Part shown: one piece after another, positions 34,195-45,826 of the stretch
Layout of the letters: every line of letters begins with the position of its first letter
Numbering within the stretch: the stretch's first letter is position 1
Source: Agaricus subrufescens
Taxonomy: Eukaryota; Basidiomycota; Agaricomycetes; Agaricales; Agaricaceae
Length of the DNA stretch: 64,000 nt
Reading direction: 5' to 3'
Assembly (NCBI GenBank): GCA_029945375.1
Contig: CM057067.1
Location: forward strand, 1,054,001 to 1,118,000
Notes under the pieces: generated by a model
Databases searched by the model: none
What the model was told of the DNA's origin: nothing
What the model saw: only the letters and a program-made list of their open reading frames with translations
Translations under genes and position numbers: made by a program

Positions 34195-35079
34195 ATGAGC
34201 CTGTCACCTAAAGCTTTGGTTCTTATCGCTGATGGAACCGAGGAAATGGAGTTGTACGGTCGTCTTTTTTTTCGTCCTATTCGAGTTCTAATCGATCTTT
34301 TTTAGTACGATTACTTATGATACGCTTGTAAGGGGTGGTATTGAGGCTACATCCGCATATGTTTCCACCGCATCTTCTCCGGATAGTGGTGCTACTGCTA
34401 CTGTTGGTGGACAGGGTCATGTCACTTTGATTAGCCCGCCAACGGCGAAATGTTCTCGTGGTGTTAGGATTATGCCGGATGTGTATTTTGAACCTTCTGC
34501 GAGGGGGTTTGGTCCTGTAAGTTGGGTTTGTGACGCTTTGTGTTGATGCGCTAATGGGTTTGTTGTTGTTTTTTTATAGGATAAGTATGACTTACTTGTG
34601 ATACCTGGTGGAGCGAAAGGCGCGGAAACGATGTCGCAGGATGTGGGTGTACAGAAATTGGTGAGGGATTATCTTAGTTATGGGAAATATGTTGGAATGG
34701 TTTGTGCTGGTAAGTGTGTTCGTCATTCTCGACTCCTTTTCTTGAGTATAACTGAGTTCCATTAACAGGGAGTTTGGCTGCAAAGACTTCGGGGTTACCC
34801 TCTCAACCTATAACATCCCATCCGAGCGTTAAATCCGAACTCGAACAGTCGTTTGAGTATTCTGAAAACCCTGTCGTTGTTTCTGGTAAACTTGTTACTA
34901 GGTAAAGTTATTCCAGACTTTTTTTTATTATATGTACTACATTGAGTTTATATTTTGTCAGTCGAGGGCCAGGGTCTACGTTCCCTTTCGCTTTGACTCT
35001 TGTGGAAATGCTTGTTGGTTCGGAGAAGAGGAAGGAAATCACTCCGCCTATGATGTTTCCTCCTGGCACCCCTTGGTGA
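34195..35079 (+). CDS. DJ-1/PfpI family protein
   Basis: Five exons (34195-34253, 34306-34516, 34580-34709, 34769-34901, 34962-35079) join to 216 aa with consistent phases. The N-terminus KALVLIADGTEEMEF holds the conserved acidic residue (Glu) that hydrogen-bonds the nucleophile. TITYDTLVRGGIEA and DKYDLLVIPGGAKG follow. The nucleophile elbow is GMVCAGS, with the catalytic/oxidisable Cys. The tail is SRGPGSTFPFALTLVEML. Family knowledge: DJ-1-type proteins act as redox-sensing chaperones, glyoxalases or deglycases in the cytosol and mitochondria. The protein is slightly longer than human DJ-1 because of a 20-residue insertion around STASSPDSGATATVGG and a short Pro-rich C-terminus. Confidence 0.88.
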
Positions 35080-35165
35080 ACTATAAGAAGCGGCGGTATT
35101 GATGTTCTCGAGGGGCAATAATATCTCGTTTTGATATGTAAATTTTGTATACTTGATTGTACATG

Positions 35166-37077
35166 TCATGTTCGAACAACCAAAAATTGTTCCGGTATAT
35201 CTGGAGATTCATACGGCCCAAGATAAATCTCACATTCCTTCACCTTTTCACCACTGGTGCCATCCTCCCTTTCGAAAATTCTTCGATGAACCTGTAATCG
35301 GCCCACTAAATTAGCGTCCAAAAAAAAAAGTGAGTTGATCAAATTGGTGAAAGAGCCTACTAACAAGCCACACACGTGCGTTACACCCGAATTGCGATAA
35401 ACTTGGGTTTCTGCATTGACGAACGAACTTGATGGCTTCGGGGAGACGAAGGACTGCTGTTGAACCATCTGCTAAATGGGCTTCTAAGGGATAGTTGACG
35501 TGGATAGTTCGTAGTGCTTGAGCGTGATGTACGCGATCGGCAAGTTCGTACTGGGAAAGTAGGGGTCGATAATTTTAGCTTTGGACTGAACGTTAGGGAT
35601 CTGTTTCACGTACCAGATGGTTGGGTTTTACTACGATGAAGAGTTCTTCCATCTTGATGCATTCGAGACAGATTTCTTTGATTACTTCTATATCGATGAG
35701 CATTCTGTGCACACTTATCCTCTTTAACCTATCACTGTGATCTCTCACTAGTGTTCTGAACAGATTGCTGGTTGCATCACATGGTTCGTAGAAGGCGTGT
35801 GGGCTGTAGATTTGGAATTGTTCGAGATTGGGAATGTTGGTGGAAGTGATGAGAGAACAGAGTGTTGATGTGTAGTTTGATAGATTAGGGCTGGTTATTA
35901 ATGGAAAGTGCGCTGGTTGATTGTTAAGATGGCTTGGTAATAAGGGAGTTGGAATGGTTAGAGGTGGTATGGAGAGTGTTAGAGACCGTAGGTTGCGAAA
36001 TGTTGGTTGGTGGTTTAGGCTGGACGTGAGGAGCAGTTGTGCAAGTTCCTAGTTGGGTTAGTTTCAGTCGGTGAAGTTGTGGGTGATAGAGAGAGATGTT
36101 ATACCATTCGAGGAGAAACACCTTCTAATCCTAAATACTTGATGCCGTTTTCATTTTTGTTTAATACCGCCCGGACTCCTTTGTGTGTGACTTTAGGACA
36201 TCCAGTCAAGTGAAAAAAAGTCTAGATTTTGTAAAGATGGTGCCATTCGTATGAGGGTATCGTCTGTGATCAATGGGGATGTCTAGGCTCTCTTCGTCAG
36301 TGATCTGGTGAGGAAAAAAAAGAGGAATTGATCAACGTACTTTGCAAATTAAATTTAGGCTGGTGAGAGTTCCTTGTAGAATCTTGACCCATTCTTCTAA
36401 TACCTGGACTACTTCTAGAGTAGGCATGATGATACTGACTTTTGTCAACCAACGAAAGTGGAGAAGAAGTTTTGGATCGAAGAGGTGTGAATGGTGCCCG
36501 TTAATTTCGAGTTCTCGTAAGTTCGGTATTGGCGAAGGCGAGAGTTGTATGTTACTACTGGTTTCGAGGGACGGTACGTGCAACAGTGAGCATAGGATAT
36601 CAGAAGTTAAAGAACCGTCTCGTGTCCATGTACATGAACATAGGTTTGTACAGTTTCGTAAGCCTTGATAGATGTCTTTTAAGCCTTCATTGGTGAGCTT
36701 GTGTTTAGGAAAATCACGGATTTCTACGTTAGTGTATGAGGTTATTAATACTAACAAGAGAGATAGGTAAGGTGCGCATACCCAGTCGACGGAGGTATCG
36801 TGCAAGATGTGGACAAGAAGCAAGTGTCCTGAACAATAACAAAACCTATTCGCTCCAATGAATAAATCAGGTGAATACATTCTTGACAACTTGCCTTGAG
36901 TTTTGCTTCTTTATGCCATGAATATATCGATGCTCGCTTGTACAGTTGGGGTATCGTGGCTTGGTAGAAAATACGATTGACAAGTGCTGTTCTTGTCAGA
37001 TAATGGACCTTTGGAAGATACCTCAGAATCTCGGGGAAGAGTTCCAGTGGGAGGTCTGGGACCGAGGCTGAAGCCAT
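35166..37077 (-). CDS. F-box protein with LRR-like C-terminal region
   Basis: Multi-exon, minus strand. The chosen ATG at 37077 starts MASASVPDLPLELFPEILRY, and the F-box core continues LPKVHYLTRTALVNRIF. In-frame ATGs also exist upstream at 37106 and 37158. The central exons read as irregular leucine-rich repeats (NLRELEINGH, LTSLNLICK, TLVRDHSDRLKRISV). The last exons include RTIHVNYPLEAHLADGS and end IPEQFLVVRT at 35166. Role by family: substrate receptor in SCF ubiquitin ligases; the substrate is unknown. Exact splice sites in the middle (about 35,650-36,320) were not all fixed. It is divergent from SPT5, with 157 bp between start codons, so they may share a promoter. Confidence 0.68.
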
Positions 37078-37234
37078 GATAACAGTCCGCCGAGTCCGGA
37101 GGCTCATGTCTGCATTATCATCATGATTATGTAATGATTCGGAAGAAGAGGGAAACACGTGACGTTTACTGTAAACGTCAGTCCAGCTATCCCCGGCTAA
37201 CTAACTTACCTTTCCTCTTACCCCCCCGCTCACC

Positions 37235-40200
37235 ATGTCGGACACCGAAGACCTTCACTCATACGACCCGGATATGCAGCAACATCACGAGGAAGAGGAG
37301 GAAGATGAGGAAGATCCTTTTGATAAGCCGCAGAAACAAACAACGCGGCAGGATTTTGAAAATGAAGAAGAGGAAGAGGAGGATGAGGATGAGGAAGATG
37401 AGGATGAGGAAGACGAGGAAGACTCTGGGAGGAAACGAAAAAAGGCAAAGGTGCGTTTGATTAGATGTGCTGCTTTTTGTTGGGGGGAGTGGGTGAATTG
37501 AAATAATGGTGTAGCACCGCCATCGACGTTCGGCTGCCAGTCGCTTCCTAGATATTGAAGCAGAGGTTAGTGATGATGAAGAGGATGAGGAAGAGGACGA
37601 CGACATGGGTGCAGGTCAGTTATGACACCGAGTTTTACCTTCTGGAAATCAAAGGATGCTAATATACATACAGATCCTTTCATTGAGACGGGAGAAGAAA
37701 TCGATGAAGATGCGGCGAGGGGTCATCATGCTTCACTAGATGCAAGGCGACACGCTGAAGAAGAACAAAGCCCAGAAGAAATTGCAAAGAATTTAAGTAG
37801 ACGATATGCCCATCGCGCCGCCGTTCGATATACAGGCGACATGAATGAAATTCCGCAGAGGTTGCTTATGCCTTCAGTACAAGATGCAAGTTTATGGCAA
37901 GTTCGAGTCAGGGTGAGTACCGTATCATTTGTTACTATCGAAGCAAAGTCTGACGCCCAGTTAGCCTGGCCGTGAACGCGATATTGTGTTCAGTATTATG
38001 CGCAAGGCTCTTGATGTCGAGTTTTCTGCAAAACCTCTTGCTATCCTTTCTGCGTTCCAACGAGACTCGCTTCCGGGTATGATTTACGTGGAAGCTCGCA
38101 GTTCGAAACAGGTATCCGAAGCCTGTGCTGGCCTCGTCGGTGTCTACCTAACTCGTATACATCTCGTACCCATCGAAGAAATGGCCAGCCTCTTGCAAAT
38201 TAAAAAACAAGAACAGACAGTGACGCCCGGTAGTTGGGTGCGCATTCGTCGAGGAAAATACACTGGAGACTTGGCGCAAGTCATGGATATCACTGATACC
38301 GGCGAAGATGTCGGATTGAAGTTCATTCCTCGCATTGATCTCAACCCTCGAGATGATGCCGCTTTGGATGGGAAAAAGCGGAAGAAAATAACGGGTACAG
38401 GCGCAAATATGCGCCCGCCACAACGATTGTTCAACTATGAAGAAGTCGCGAAGGTGTATGGCCGCAAGTCCGTGACTCGTAGGAGCGATGTATATGTATT
38501 CCAAAACGATACTTACCGCGATGGGTTCATCGAGAAGGACTTCAAAGTCAGCGCGTTGATTTTGGAGGATGTTAATCCGACTTTGGATGAAATCACGCAA
38601 TTCACTAGACGACAAGACGGAGAGGGCGAGAACCCGGTAGACCTTTCGATTATCGCTGAGGCGTCACGCAAAGCTGCCGTATTGGTGCTGCAACCTGGCG
38701 ATCATGTGGAGGTATTCGAAGGTGAACAAGCTGGTATACATGGTGTGGTAGAAGAAATCAACCAGGACGTGGTGACGATTTCTGCTATTGGGTTTGATGT
38801 AGAGGGCCAGAAGATTGAAATTCCTGCGAGGAGCGTGAGGAAGCGGTTCAAACCTGGAGACCATGTCAAAGTCATGACTGGTCAAAACGCCGATGAGACA
38901 GGTTTGGTGGTTTCGATTGCGGATAATATTGTGACGTTTTTATCGGATATGTCTATGCAAGAGGTGAGGTTCTGGAATACTACCTTGGTATCTGACACTG
39001 AATCATAGTATGAATACAGGTTTCTGTGTTCTCCAAAGATTTACGTGAGGCTGCAGAAGTCGGCTCAGGTACCAACATTGTTGGGAACTACGAGCTCCAT
39101 GACCTGGTTCAGCTTGAGTATGTGAAGTCACCTAGGCCTTTGTTTAGAGAAAGTCTAATTGTGTCTATACAGTGCGCAGACCGTTGGTGTCATCTTCAAG
39201 ACTGAACGTGATTCTTTCCGTGTCCTAGACCAAAATGGTCAAGTGCGTTTGGTGCAACCGCACCAAATCTCAATGCGCCGGGATTCGAACAGAGCGGTGG
39301 CAACGGATCGCGATGGACACGAGATACGCATCAATGATAACATGAAGGAGGTTGAAGGAGAGGTAAGAATAATCTTTTGTTCTTGGCACCAAGTTTCTGA
39401 CGTGGGCTCTAGGGTCGTAAGGGCCGTGTTCTCCACATATACCAATCGTTCTATGCATTCCTTCATAATCGCGATATCACTGAAAACGGCGGCGTTTTCG
39501 TGACAAGGACACGAGCCCTGCTCTCCGTGGCGCCGAAAGGCAGCCTTGTGAAGCCTGGTGCTGACCTTTCAAAGATGAACCCTGCGCTCGTTCAACCCAC
39601 TGGAGGCATGGTAGGCTCGGGTAACATGGGCCGTGGACCAAAGGACAGGCATATTGGTGTGACAGTCACTGTGGTTAAGGGCCCGCACAAGGGGTATGCG
39701 GGTACTATCAAGGATACGAATGGCAACATCGCTCGGGTTGAGTTACGGACGGGGAACAAGCTTATTATGATTGACAAAGAGAAGCTTTACCGCAGACTGT
39801 GAGTCCGCAATCATTGTTCTTATAGCTGTCATGTGCTAATCTCGTCCGCCAGGCCGGATGGCAAACTTGAGCCCCTTGATAAACCAGGGGCTGGGCGTGG
39901 TGGTGGTGGATTCGGGCGTGGTGGGGGTCACATGGGCAACCCATACAACGCTGGTGGTGGGTTCGGTGGTAATGCTGCCGGTGGTCGTACACCCTTCGCC
40001 AATTCGGGACGTACACCAAACCCTTATGCTGAAGGCCGGACACCGGGATGGAACTCATCAAGAACGCCGAATCCATATGCAGATGGAGGCAAGACACCTG
40101 CTTGGAACGCAAATTCGCGAACTCCTAATCCTTATGCTGATGGCAGTAAAACGCCGGCATGGAATGCTAGTTCAAGGACACCGAATCCTTATAGCAGTGG

Positions 40201-41120
40201 GGGTGGGGGCGGGGGTGGCGCTTCTAGTTGGGGAGGTGCGACTCCTGGAAGGAACGTTGCTCCTACAGGAGGTCCTTCATGGGGTGGTGCTACGCCCGGA
40301 AGGGCAAACACCGGGTGGGGTACGAGTGATGGGTGGGCGTCGCCAAGTACTGGTTGGGGAGCGACTGAAACGACACCTTGGGTGAGTTTTTTCTGCGCTT
40401 CTGTGCTTTGATGGGGTTGTTTATTCACTTGAACAGAGCGCGCCAACTCCAGCTTCGGCTCCTACGCCTACGACGGCAGCAACGCCAGCATTTAATAGTG
40501 GACCTACACCAGCACCCATGCATACGCCTGCTCCTCAAGTTGCCCATACGCCTGCCGCCAACTATTGGGCTGGGCAATCAGCTCCGACACCGTTCACAAG
40601 CTTCACTTATGGAACTGGCGTCAGCTCAACGGAATACAGTACGTCTTCCCATCTTCCTTTCTAAAGGTAGTTCTTGTTCACTAATGCTCGCTACTCATTT
40701 TCAGCACTAGATGAAGATTGGATGTTCGAATCTATAGCTTCGACTTATCTGAGTCGCATCAAAGTCATGATCCAGGATACCAAACTAGACAACTACAAAG
40801 ATGGTGTCCTCGAAAATCGAACTGGGTTTATACGTTCCGCGCATCGGACACAGGGAGGGTATGCGCAAGAGGTTGTGGTTGTGTTTGATGATGAGTCTGG
40901 GGAGGAGACGTTGGAGGCTAAGTATGTGAAACCGATTGAGGCGACGAGGACGGGTGAGGAGGCGTTGGCGATGGAGGGACCGAGTGAGGTGAAGGGACGT
41001 GCGGTGTTGTTGCGTGCTAATGCGGATTCTACTATGGTGGAGGTGTCGCCGAAAGGTGATTCGAGCGTGTTTGAGGTTCCTAAGACGGCTTTGTTGGCTT
41101 TGTATGAGCAGAGGAGTTAA
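37235..41120 (+). CDS. SPT5: transcription elongation factor SPT5
   Basis: About nine exons from ATG 37235 (MSDTEDLHSYDPDM) to TAA 41118-41120. The N-terminus is extremely acidic. The NGN domain follows (SLWQVRVRPGRERDIVFSIM, then LPGMIYVEARSSKQV). Several KOW modules come next: PGSWVRIRRGKYTGDLAQV, QPGDHVEVFEGEQAG, KPGDHVKVMTGQNADETG and VVKGPHKGYAGTIKDTNG. The C-terminal repeat region has alternating TPNPYA and TPAWN-type units with many TP sites, followed by Gly/Trp and Thr/Pro-rich repeats. A final KOW-like domain precedes the stop. SPT5 with SPT4 (DSIF) binds RNA polymerase II and controls pausing, elongation and capping-enzyme recruitment. The C-terminal TP repeats are kinase targets (Bur1/CDK9). 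The gene looks intact. Confidence 0.93.
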
Positions 41121-41229
41121 TAGGCTTTCTTTTTACTGTGTATAATCTTTTTGCGAGATTGGTTATAATTTAGTTTGGTAGAGTGACGAGGCCTATTGAT
41201 CCCAGTTCCGAGTTGTTCTCTCTTATGAG

Positions 41230-41640
41230 CAGGTCTATGTTTAGGCTATTAATTATCTAATTCGCTATTAGGCGTAGAGGTGAGGTTACAAAAAAAAACC
41301 AATCTACTGGATGTAAGGTGCATGTAAAGGAACAAGTTACTCAATTACAACTTATGCTTGGGCTAGTGGTGATGTAATGCAAATATTGCCAAACAGACCT
41401 ATGCCAAAAAAACACCTGCTGATTCAATAGACAAAGGATGGCTCTTATGACACTTCTCATGATTTTGAATGGAACTATGGAGGGCCTTTTGAAAGATTTG
41501 CACTTGATGATGAGTTCTTGGAGTGATGGTGCTAATACAAACATGGAAAAAATCTTTCCAGCCATCTGCAGATGCTCTAAGGGCATTCATGTGATCAAGA
41601 AAATAGTGGATGACTTGCCACAGAGCTAGACTGGGGCAGG
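41230..41640. pseudogene. relic copy of the 3' region of the F-box gene at 58,265
   Basis: 41230-41460 aligns with 57925-58165, the 3' flank of the downstream F-box gene. The copy then jumps directly to coding sequence: 41466-41566 aligns with 58982-59082. About 0.8 kb of the F-box gene is therefore deleted in the copy. In that coding block all six CpGs of the functional gene appear as TpG or CpA. The encoded peptide LQELIIKCKSFKRPSIVPF still parallels LQELVIKRKSFERPSIVPF of the intact protein. Confidence 0.75.
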
Positions 41641-43861
41641 GAACAGTCAAATAACACTTGAAACTCACATGCCTGCCAGTGAGACAAGGACTACAAAGGT
41701 AAGTCATGAATTGTGTGCACTTTTGAACTGAAGACCCTCAGGACCTTCTTCAAGATGTTACAGATGATAAGATAGGACCCTGTATAGTAGGGGGGAGCAA
41801 CCACATCATCAGTGTTGAAGAGACTAGATTGGTGTAAATGCAGAAAATAAAATGTAAAATAAAAATTGAATGTGAATGCAACCCTTTGAAATACACTGAG
41901 TCTTGAGTGTGGTTTGTGGGGAGAATAAATTGGAATGAAAGTGAAAGCACCAGTCTTGATTAAGCATTAAATGAAAATAGGGTCAGAATAGAAATATGAA
42001 ACAAGTCTTGACTGAATAGAGACCTCTTCCAGATCTATGCTGTTTTAATTAGAACCTTCACAACAAGGACAAGTTGAGATAGCACCAAATGCTATTACAA
42101 TCCTATTAGACCAGTGAAGATACTCTCTCAAGCAGAACACAAGACCTTCCAAGTTGAGAAAGAACTTAAGAAATGCTTAGAACACTGCAAAGTTTAACAA
42201 CCAAACTTGATTTCACTTGCACAGCACTTGGGCAAAGATTCAATCTCAAACCTTTGTTACAATCCCCATTAGTCCTGCTCTTATGACTTGACCCATGACC
42301 TATGCACCATATGCTTTATTCCCTTGTATTGTAAATGCCTCAGTCTCTTTGTCAGCCTCTATTCAGTAGTTAGTAAGACACCTTGGGTATAGTTACTCAG
42401 CCCAACTTCATCTTCTCCATTAGGTCATCTACTAGTAGTATAAGTAACATAGTGATACTCCTGTATTTCTTACACTTTACCAACTTGCTCTCTTCCCTTA
42501 TCACCCTCAAGTCTTTGCCCTAGTTGCAACCTGAGCTAATGCTTTAAGGTCATAACAACCTTGTCCTGGACTGGTGACTATATACAATATACAATAAAAA
42601 CTGAGACAAAATAAACAAAATATAAAACAAATAAACCAAGTCTGTATCCAGTGCTGAATGGATATAGCCTCCTCAACTCATCTTCTCCACCAATCAATGG
42701 TCTTGACTATTCAGTCTCCTTGACCAAAATTACACTTGTCTAATATCTTGCTCCTCATTGGCTAACAATGCTCAACCCTAAACTAGGAATACTCAAGACT
42801 AAACCTCCACTGATCAATCTTTCATTAAGACATCCTTGATTAGACCAAGTTCCTATCTCACACTCAGTTGCTTCAAGATTATCACTGCTGCTGTTTGATT
42901 TAGAGTATTGACTGATAATTCTGACAGTCCTGTCTCATTACACTCAATTTGACATGTGTGAGTCTTCTACTTTCTAGCCTTTCCTTATTAGGCAAGTAGT
43001 AGTTATAGCACCAAACTGGCATAAGGTCTACTAAAGGAGCCATAATCCACTAAGTCCTCAAGCCATCTTATGGCCAGTCTCAATGATTATCCCCAGTAAA
43101 GTCTGGCTAGACTCAGCTATCAGGTCTCCACATTAGTGTCCTCAAATGCAATTATATTTCCCCCAACAGTACAGTTTTCCTGTTGGAATTTGTGGGTTCC
43201 ATCTCAACTGATTCCTAGTTCTCACTGACTTCTTATATGTATGTCCTTGACTAGAGACTAGTTTGGATTAGCTAATTACCAGGAATATATCCATTTGGAT
43301 AGCCAAAATTTGTGTCCAGTATGGATTGGATAACCATAAACAGATAGCAGATAGATATCAATGCATTTTCAGATCCAGCTGTATCTCTGACCAAACTTAA
43401 TAATTGAGGATTACTACTATAACAATCTGATTACTCTGTATACCAATTACAGATACTGTAAATAGAGAAAACCACTTTCAGAAGCTTATTTAGGTGTTAT
43501 AGGCTACAATGTAGGTAAAGTGAGCTTTTCTCAATTTTTAGCTGTTTTCAAGCTTTTATCAAAGAAAGTTTGTTAGTATTTGGCTCATTTTTGGTGCTGA
43601 CATACAGTAGATGCCAGATTTGTCAAAATATGCTGCAATCCCAGGCCAATCACAAACTGAGCCCCTGTGGGCTCAGCATACAAGGTAATAGTATAAGTTG
43701 TGAGTGAAATCCAGTCATATTTAGCCTTAAAAAATGTACAAAATCCATTTTAGTTATTTCACAATCTGGATGCATCTGTAGTTTGACCATCCATATCCAT
43801 CCATATCTAGATACACAGCCATCCACAGATTACATAACAGATGGAGAAAAAGTAGCTTTTA
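41641..43861. other. CpG-free, AT-rich repeat DNA (possible LTR fragment)
   Basis: No coding sequence was recognised. Read on the minus strand from 43169 it begins TGTTGGGGGAAATATAATTG, like an LTR 5' end. It contains a possible TATA-type stretch and polyadenylation signals further on, but I could not find a matching second LTR or internal genes. The segment 41876-42060 is repeated directly at 54103-54285. Not one CG dinucleotide occurs from 41275 to 44200. Confidence 0.4.
41876..42060. repeat. direct repeat, left copy (mate 54103-54285)
   Basis: Shares with 54103-54285 a string of blocks such as AATACACTGAGTCT, GAGAATAA, GAATGAAAGT and TAGAGACCTCTTCCAGA, in the same order and orientation, at roughly 75-80 percent identity. 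Probably fragments of one dispersed element. Confidence 0.6.
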
Positions 43862-44142
43862 CAATGATGGTTTAAGGTTAAGATATAATTTGATCAAACT
43901 TTGATACTATAGATCTACATATATAAACAGGGTTATATGACATTCTCAAATATTTCTATACTTTTTGGGATTTTTATGAGGGTTTTAGAACAAGATTTGT
44001 CTCAAGTAAATAGAGAGCTAAAAATTGTCCTAACAATTGATTATTTTGTTGATTAAAATTCTCAATCATTTTCTAATCAATTTATATAATCTAAAATGCT
44101 CCTACTTGATCACATGCTAGGCCACCATAGGTAACTGTTACA
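43862..44142. mobile_element. relic of Tc1-like family 2 (left part, split by family 1 insertion)
   Basis: Aligns over its length with the family 2 element at about 56,800-57,075, for example GACATTCTCAAATATTTCT and GATCACATGCTAGGC. It stops at the TA where the family 1 element begins at 44143 and resumes at 45750. The transposase part is missing. Confidence 0.7.
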
Positions 44143-45749
44143 TACAGTGATGGACAAAAGGGTTGCAATATTTGGCACCCCTTCAAAGATACTGCTATAG
44201 CGTGGGAGTTATTGATTATGGAGTCACGTGAGTGGTACCATCTGATAGCCCTGCTTCTGTGCTTTCCCACAATGTGCATATCATTATGTAATACTCAATA
44301 TTGATTGAATTATAGGCAGTTTCCTGACAAAAGTCCATTGAAACCCTTTTGTCTGTCTCAGTCACAAAGTACAAATCTCTACTATTCAGTACTTTGTATA
44401 CCCTCCCTTGGCCTGAATCACTGCTTCCACTTTCCTAGGCATACTCTCTAACAGATTCTGACACACCTCTGGTTCTATCTTGTTCCACTCTATATCTACC
44501 CTCTCCCAAAGTTCCTTTATCCCCCTTGGTGCTTCTTCATACTCCTCAAGCCTGAGATAATTCCACAGGTGTTCAATGGGGTTAAGATTGGGAGACTGTG
44601 CAGGCTATGGTAAAATGTCAATTCCCTTGTCTTTGAACCAGTTTTGAGCTTTTTTGGACCTATGTTTGGGGTCATTATCCTGCTGAAAGGTGAAATCCTC
44701 CCTCTCTTTCCCATAATACTCCAGGCTAGCCTCCAGGTTCTCCTCCAAAATCTCAACATACAGTTCACCATCCATCTTACCTTCAATCTGGCATGCATAG
44801 CCACATTTTTCCCAGAACATACAACCCCACATCATCAAAGATCCTCCTCCAAACTTCAGAGCCCCAGACACCAGCCTATCATTCAAGCTCTCCCCCTGTT
44901 TTTTCCATACCCACTTCCTCCCATCTGAGCCTAGACAATTGATCTTAGTCTCATTAGACCATACAATACTCTTCCGGTCATCTACAGTCCAGTTTCTATG
45001 CTCTATAGCCCACTCCAATCTGTCCCTCTTATGCTTAGCAGTAAGAAGAGGACATTTAACCTTAACTACAGCCTTCATGCCAGTGTGGGAAAGATTTCTG
45101 TGAATAGTCTTTGAAGATACTGAGTGGGGAAGTGTATGGATAAGCATTCTTTTGACTTGGGAGGCATTGTCAGCTTTCTGGGAGGTGATTAAGTAGATGA
45201 CATAGTGGGTATCTGAAGGAGAAAGTAGCTTGGGATGGCCACCAGTAGGCTTGGCAAGCTCAGGTCTGTGCTTAGACCTGACTCTGGATATAGTAGAGAG
45301 GTGTAGACCAGTTGTAGCAGAGATGTAATAAGCAAATGCTCCAGAGTCAAGCAAATGGAGGATGTAAGAGAGCTGACTGGTTGTAAGGGGTTTCATGGCT
45401 AAGGAGTGAGTCAATGATGGCTGTTATATATATAGGAGAGGTGGCTGTGCTGATTTTCATGTTTGTTGATTGTGGCTGTGCTGAATTTCTCTGTCAATCA
45501 ACAAAGTCAGGTCACTTTATTCAACCTTGACTGAGACAGACAAAAGGGTTGCAATGGACTTTTGTCAGGAAACTGCCTATAATTCCATCAATATTTAGTA
45601 TTACATAATGATATGCATAGTGTGGGAAAGCACAGAAGCAGAGCTATCAGACAGTACCACTCATGTGACTCTATAGCTAATTGTTCCCATGCTATAGCAG
45701 TATCTTTGAAGGGGTGCCAAACATTGCAACCCTTTTATCCATCACTGTA
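44143..45749. mobile_element. Tc1/mariner-type element, family 1, left copy
   Basis: A complete element of about 1.6 kb between TA dinucleotides. It has long terminal inverted repeats (about 220 bp) starting CAGTGATGG(A)(C/T)AAAAGGGTTG and ending in a segment that reads CCCTTTTGTCTGTCTCAGTC. The single gene between the TIRs is a damaged transposase on the minus strand. The element sits inside a family 2 TIR, whose two halves abut it at 44142 and 45750. Confidence 0.88.
44386..45396 (-). pseudogene. Tc1-type DD34E transposase, left copy, premature stop
   Basis: Starts at ATG 45396 (MKPLTTSQLSYIL) with an N-terminal helix-turn-helix (ISATTGLHLSTISRV), then the DDE domain. The second Asp and the Glu are visible (QQDNDPKH and NPIEHLW, 34 residues apart). 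The frame is broken at 44605-44607, where the right copy has the Trp codon of LPWPAQSP and this copy has TAG. The position expected to hold the first catalytic Asp reads SNET, i.e. Asn, in both copies. The element is therefore probably catalytically dead even apart from the stop. DNA-binding function could persist. Confidence 0.85.
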
Positions 45750-45826
45750 AGACTTTGCAATATTCCCAGAGCATTGTAGCTGAAATAGTTGCAGACCTCA
45801 AATTATTAAAATAGTTTTTTACTAGC
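45750..45826. mobile_element. family 2 terminal-repeat fragment (right half)
   Basis: TTGCAATATTCCCAGAGC, then GCTGAAATAGTTGCAGACCT, aligns with the family 2 TIR at 57,070-57,150. It continues the relic that ends at 44142. Confidence 0.65.

Noticed and set aside
37230..37606. Leu/Phe/Ser-rich minus-strand frames opposite SPT5 exon 1
   Set aside because: Complement of the GAA/GAG-rich acidic N-terminus of SPT5.
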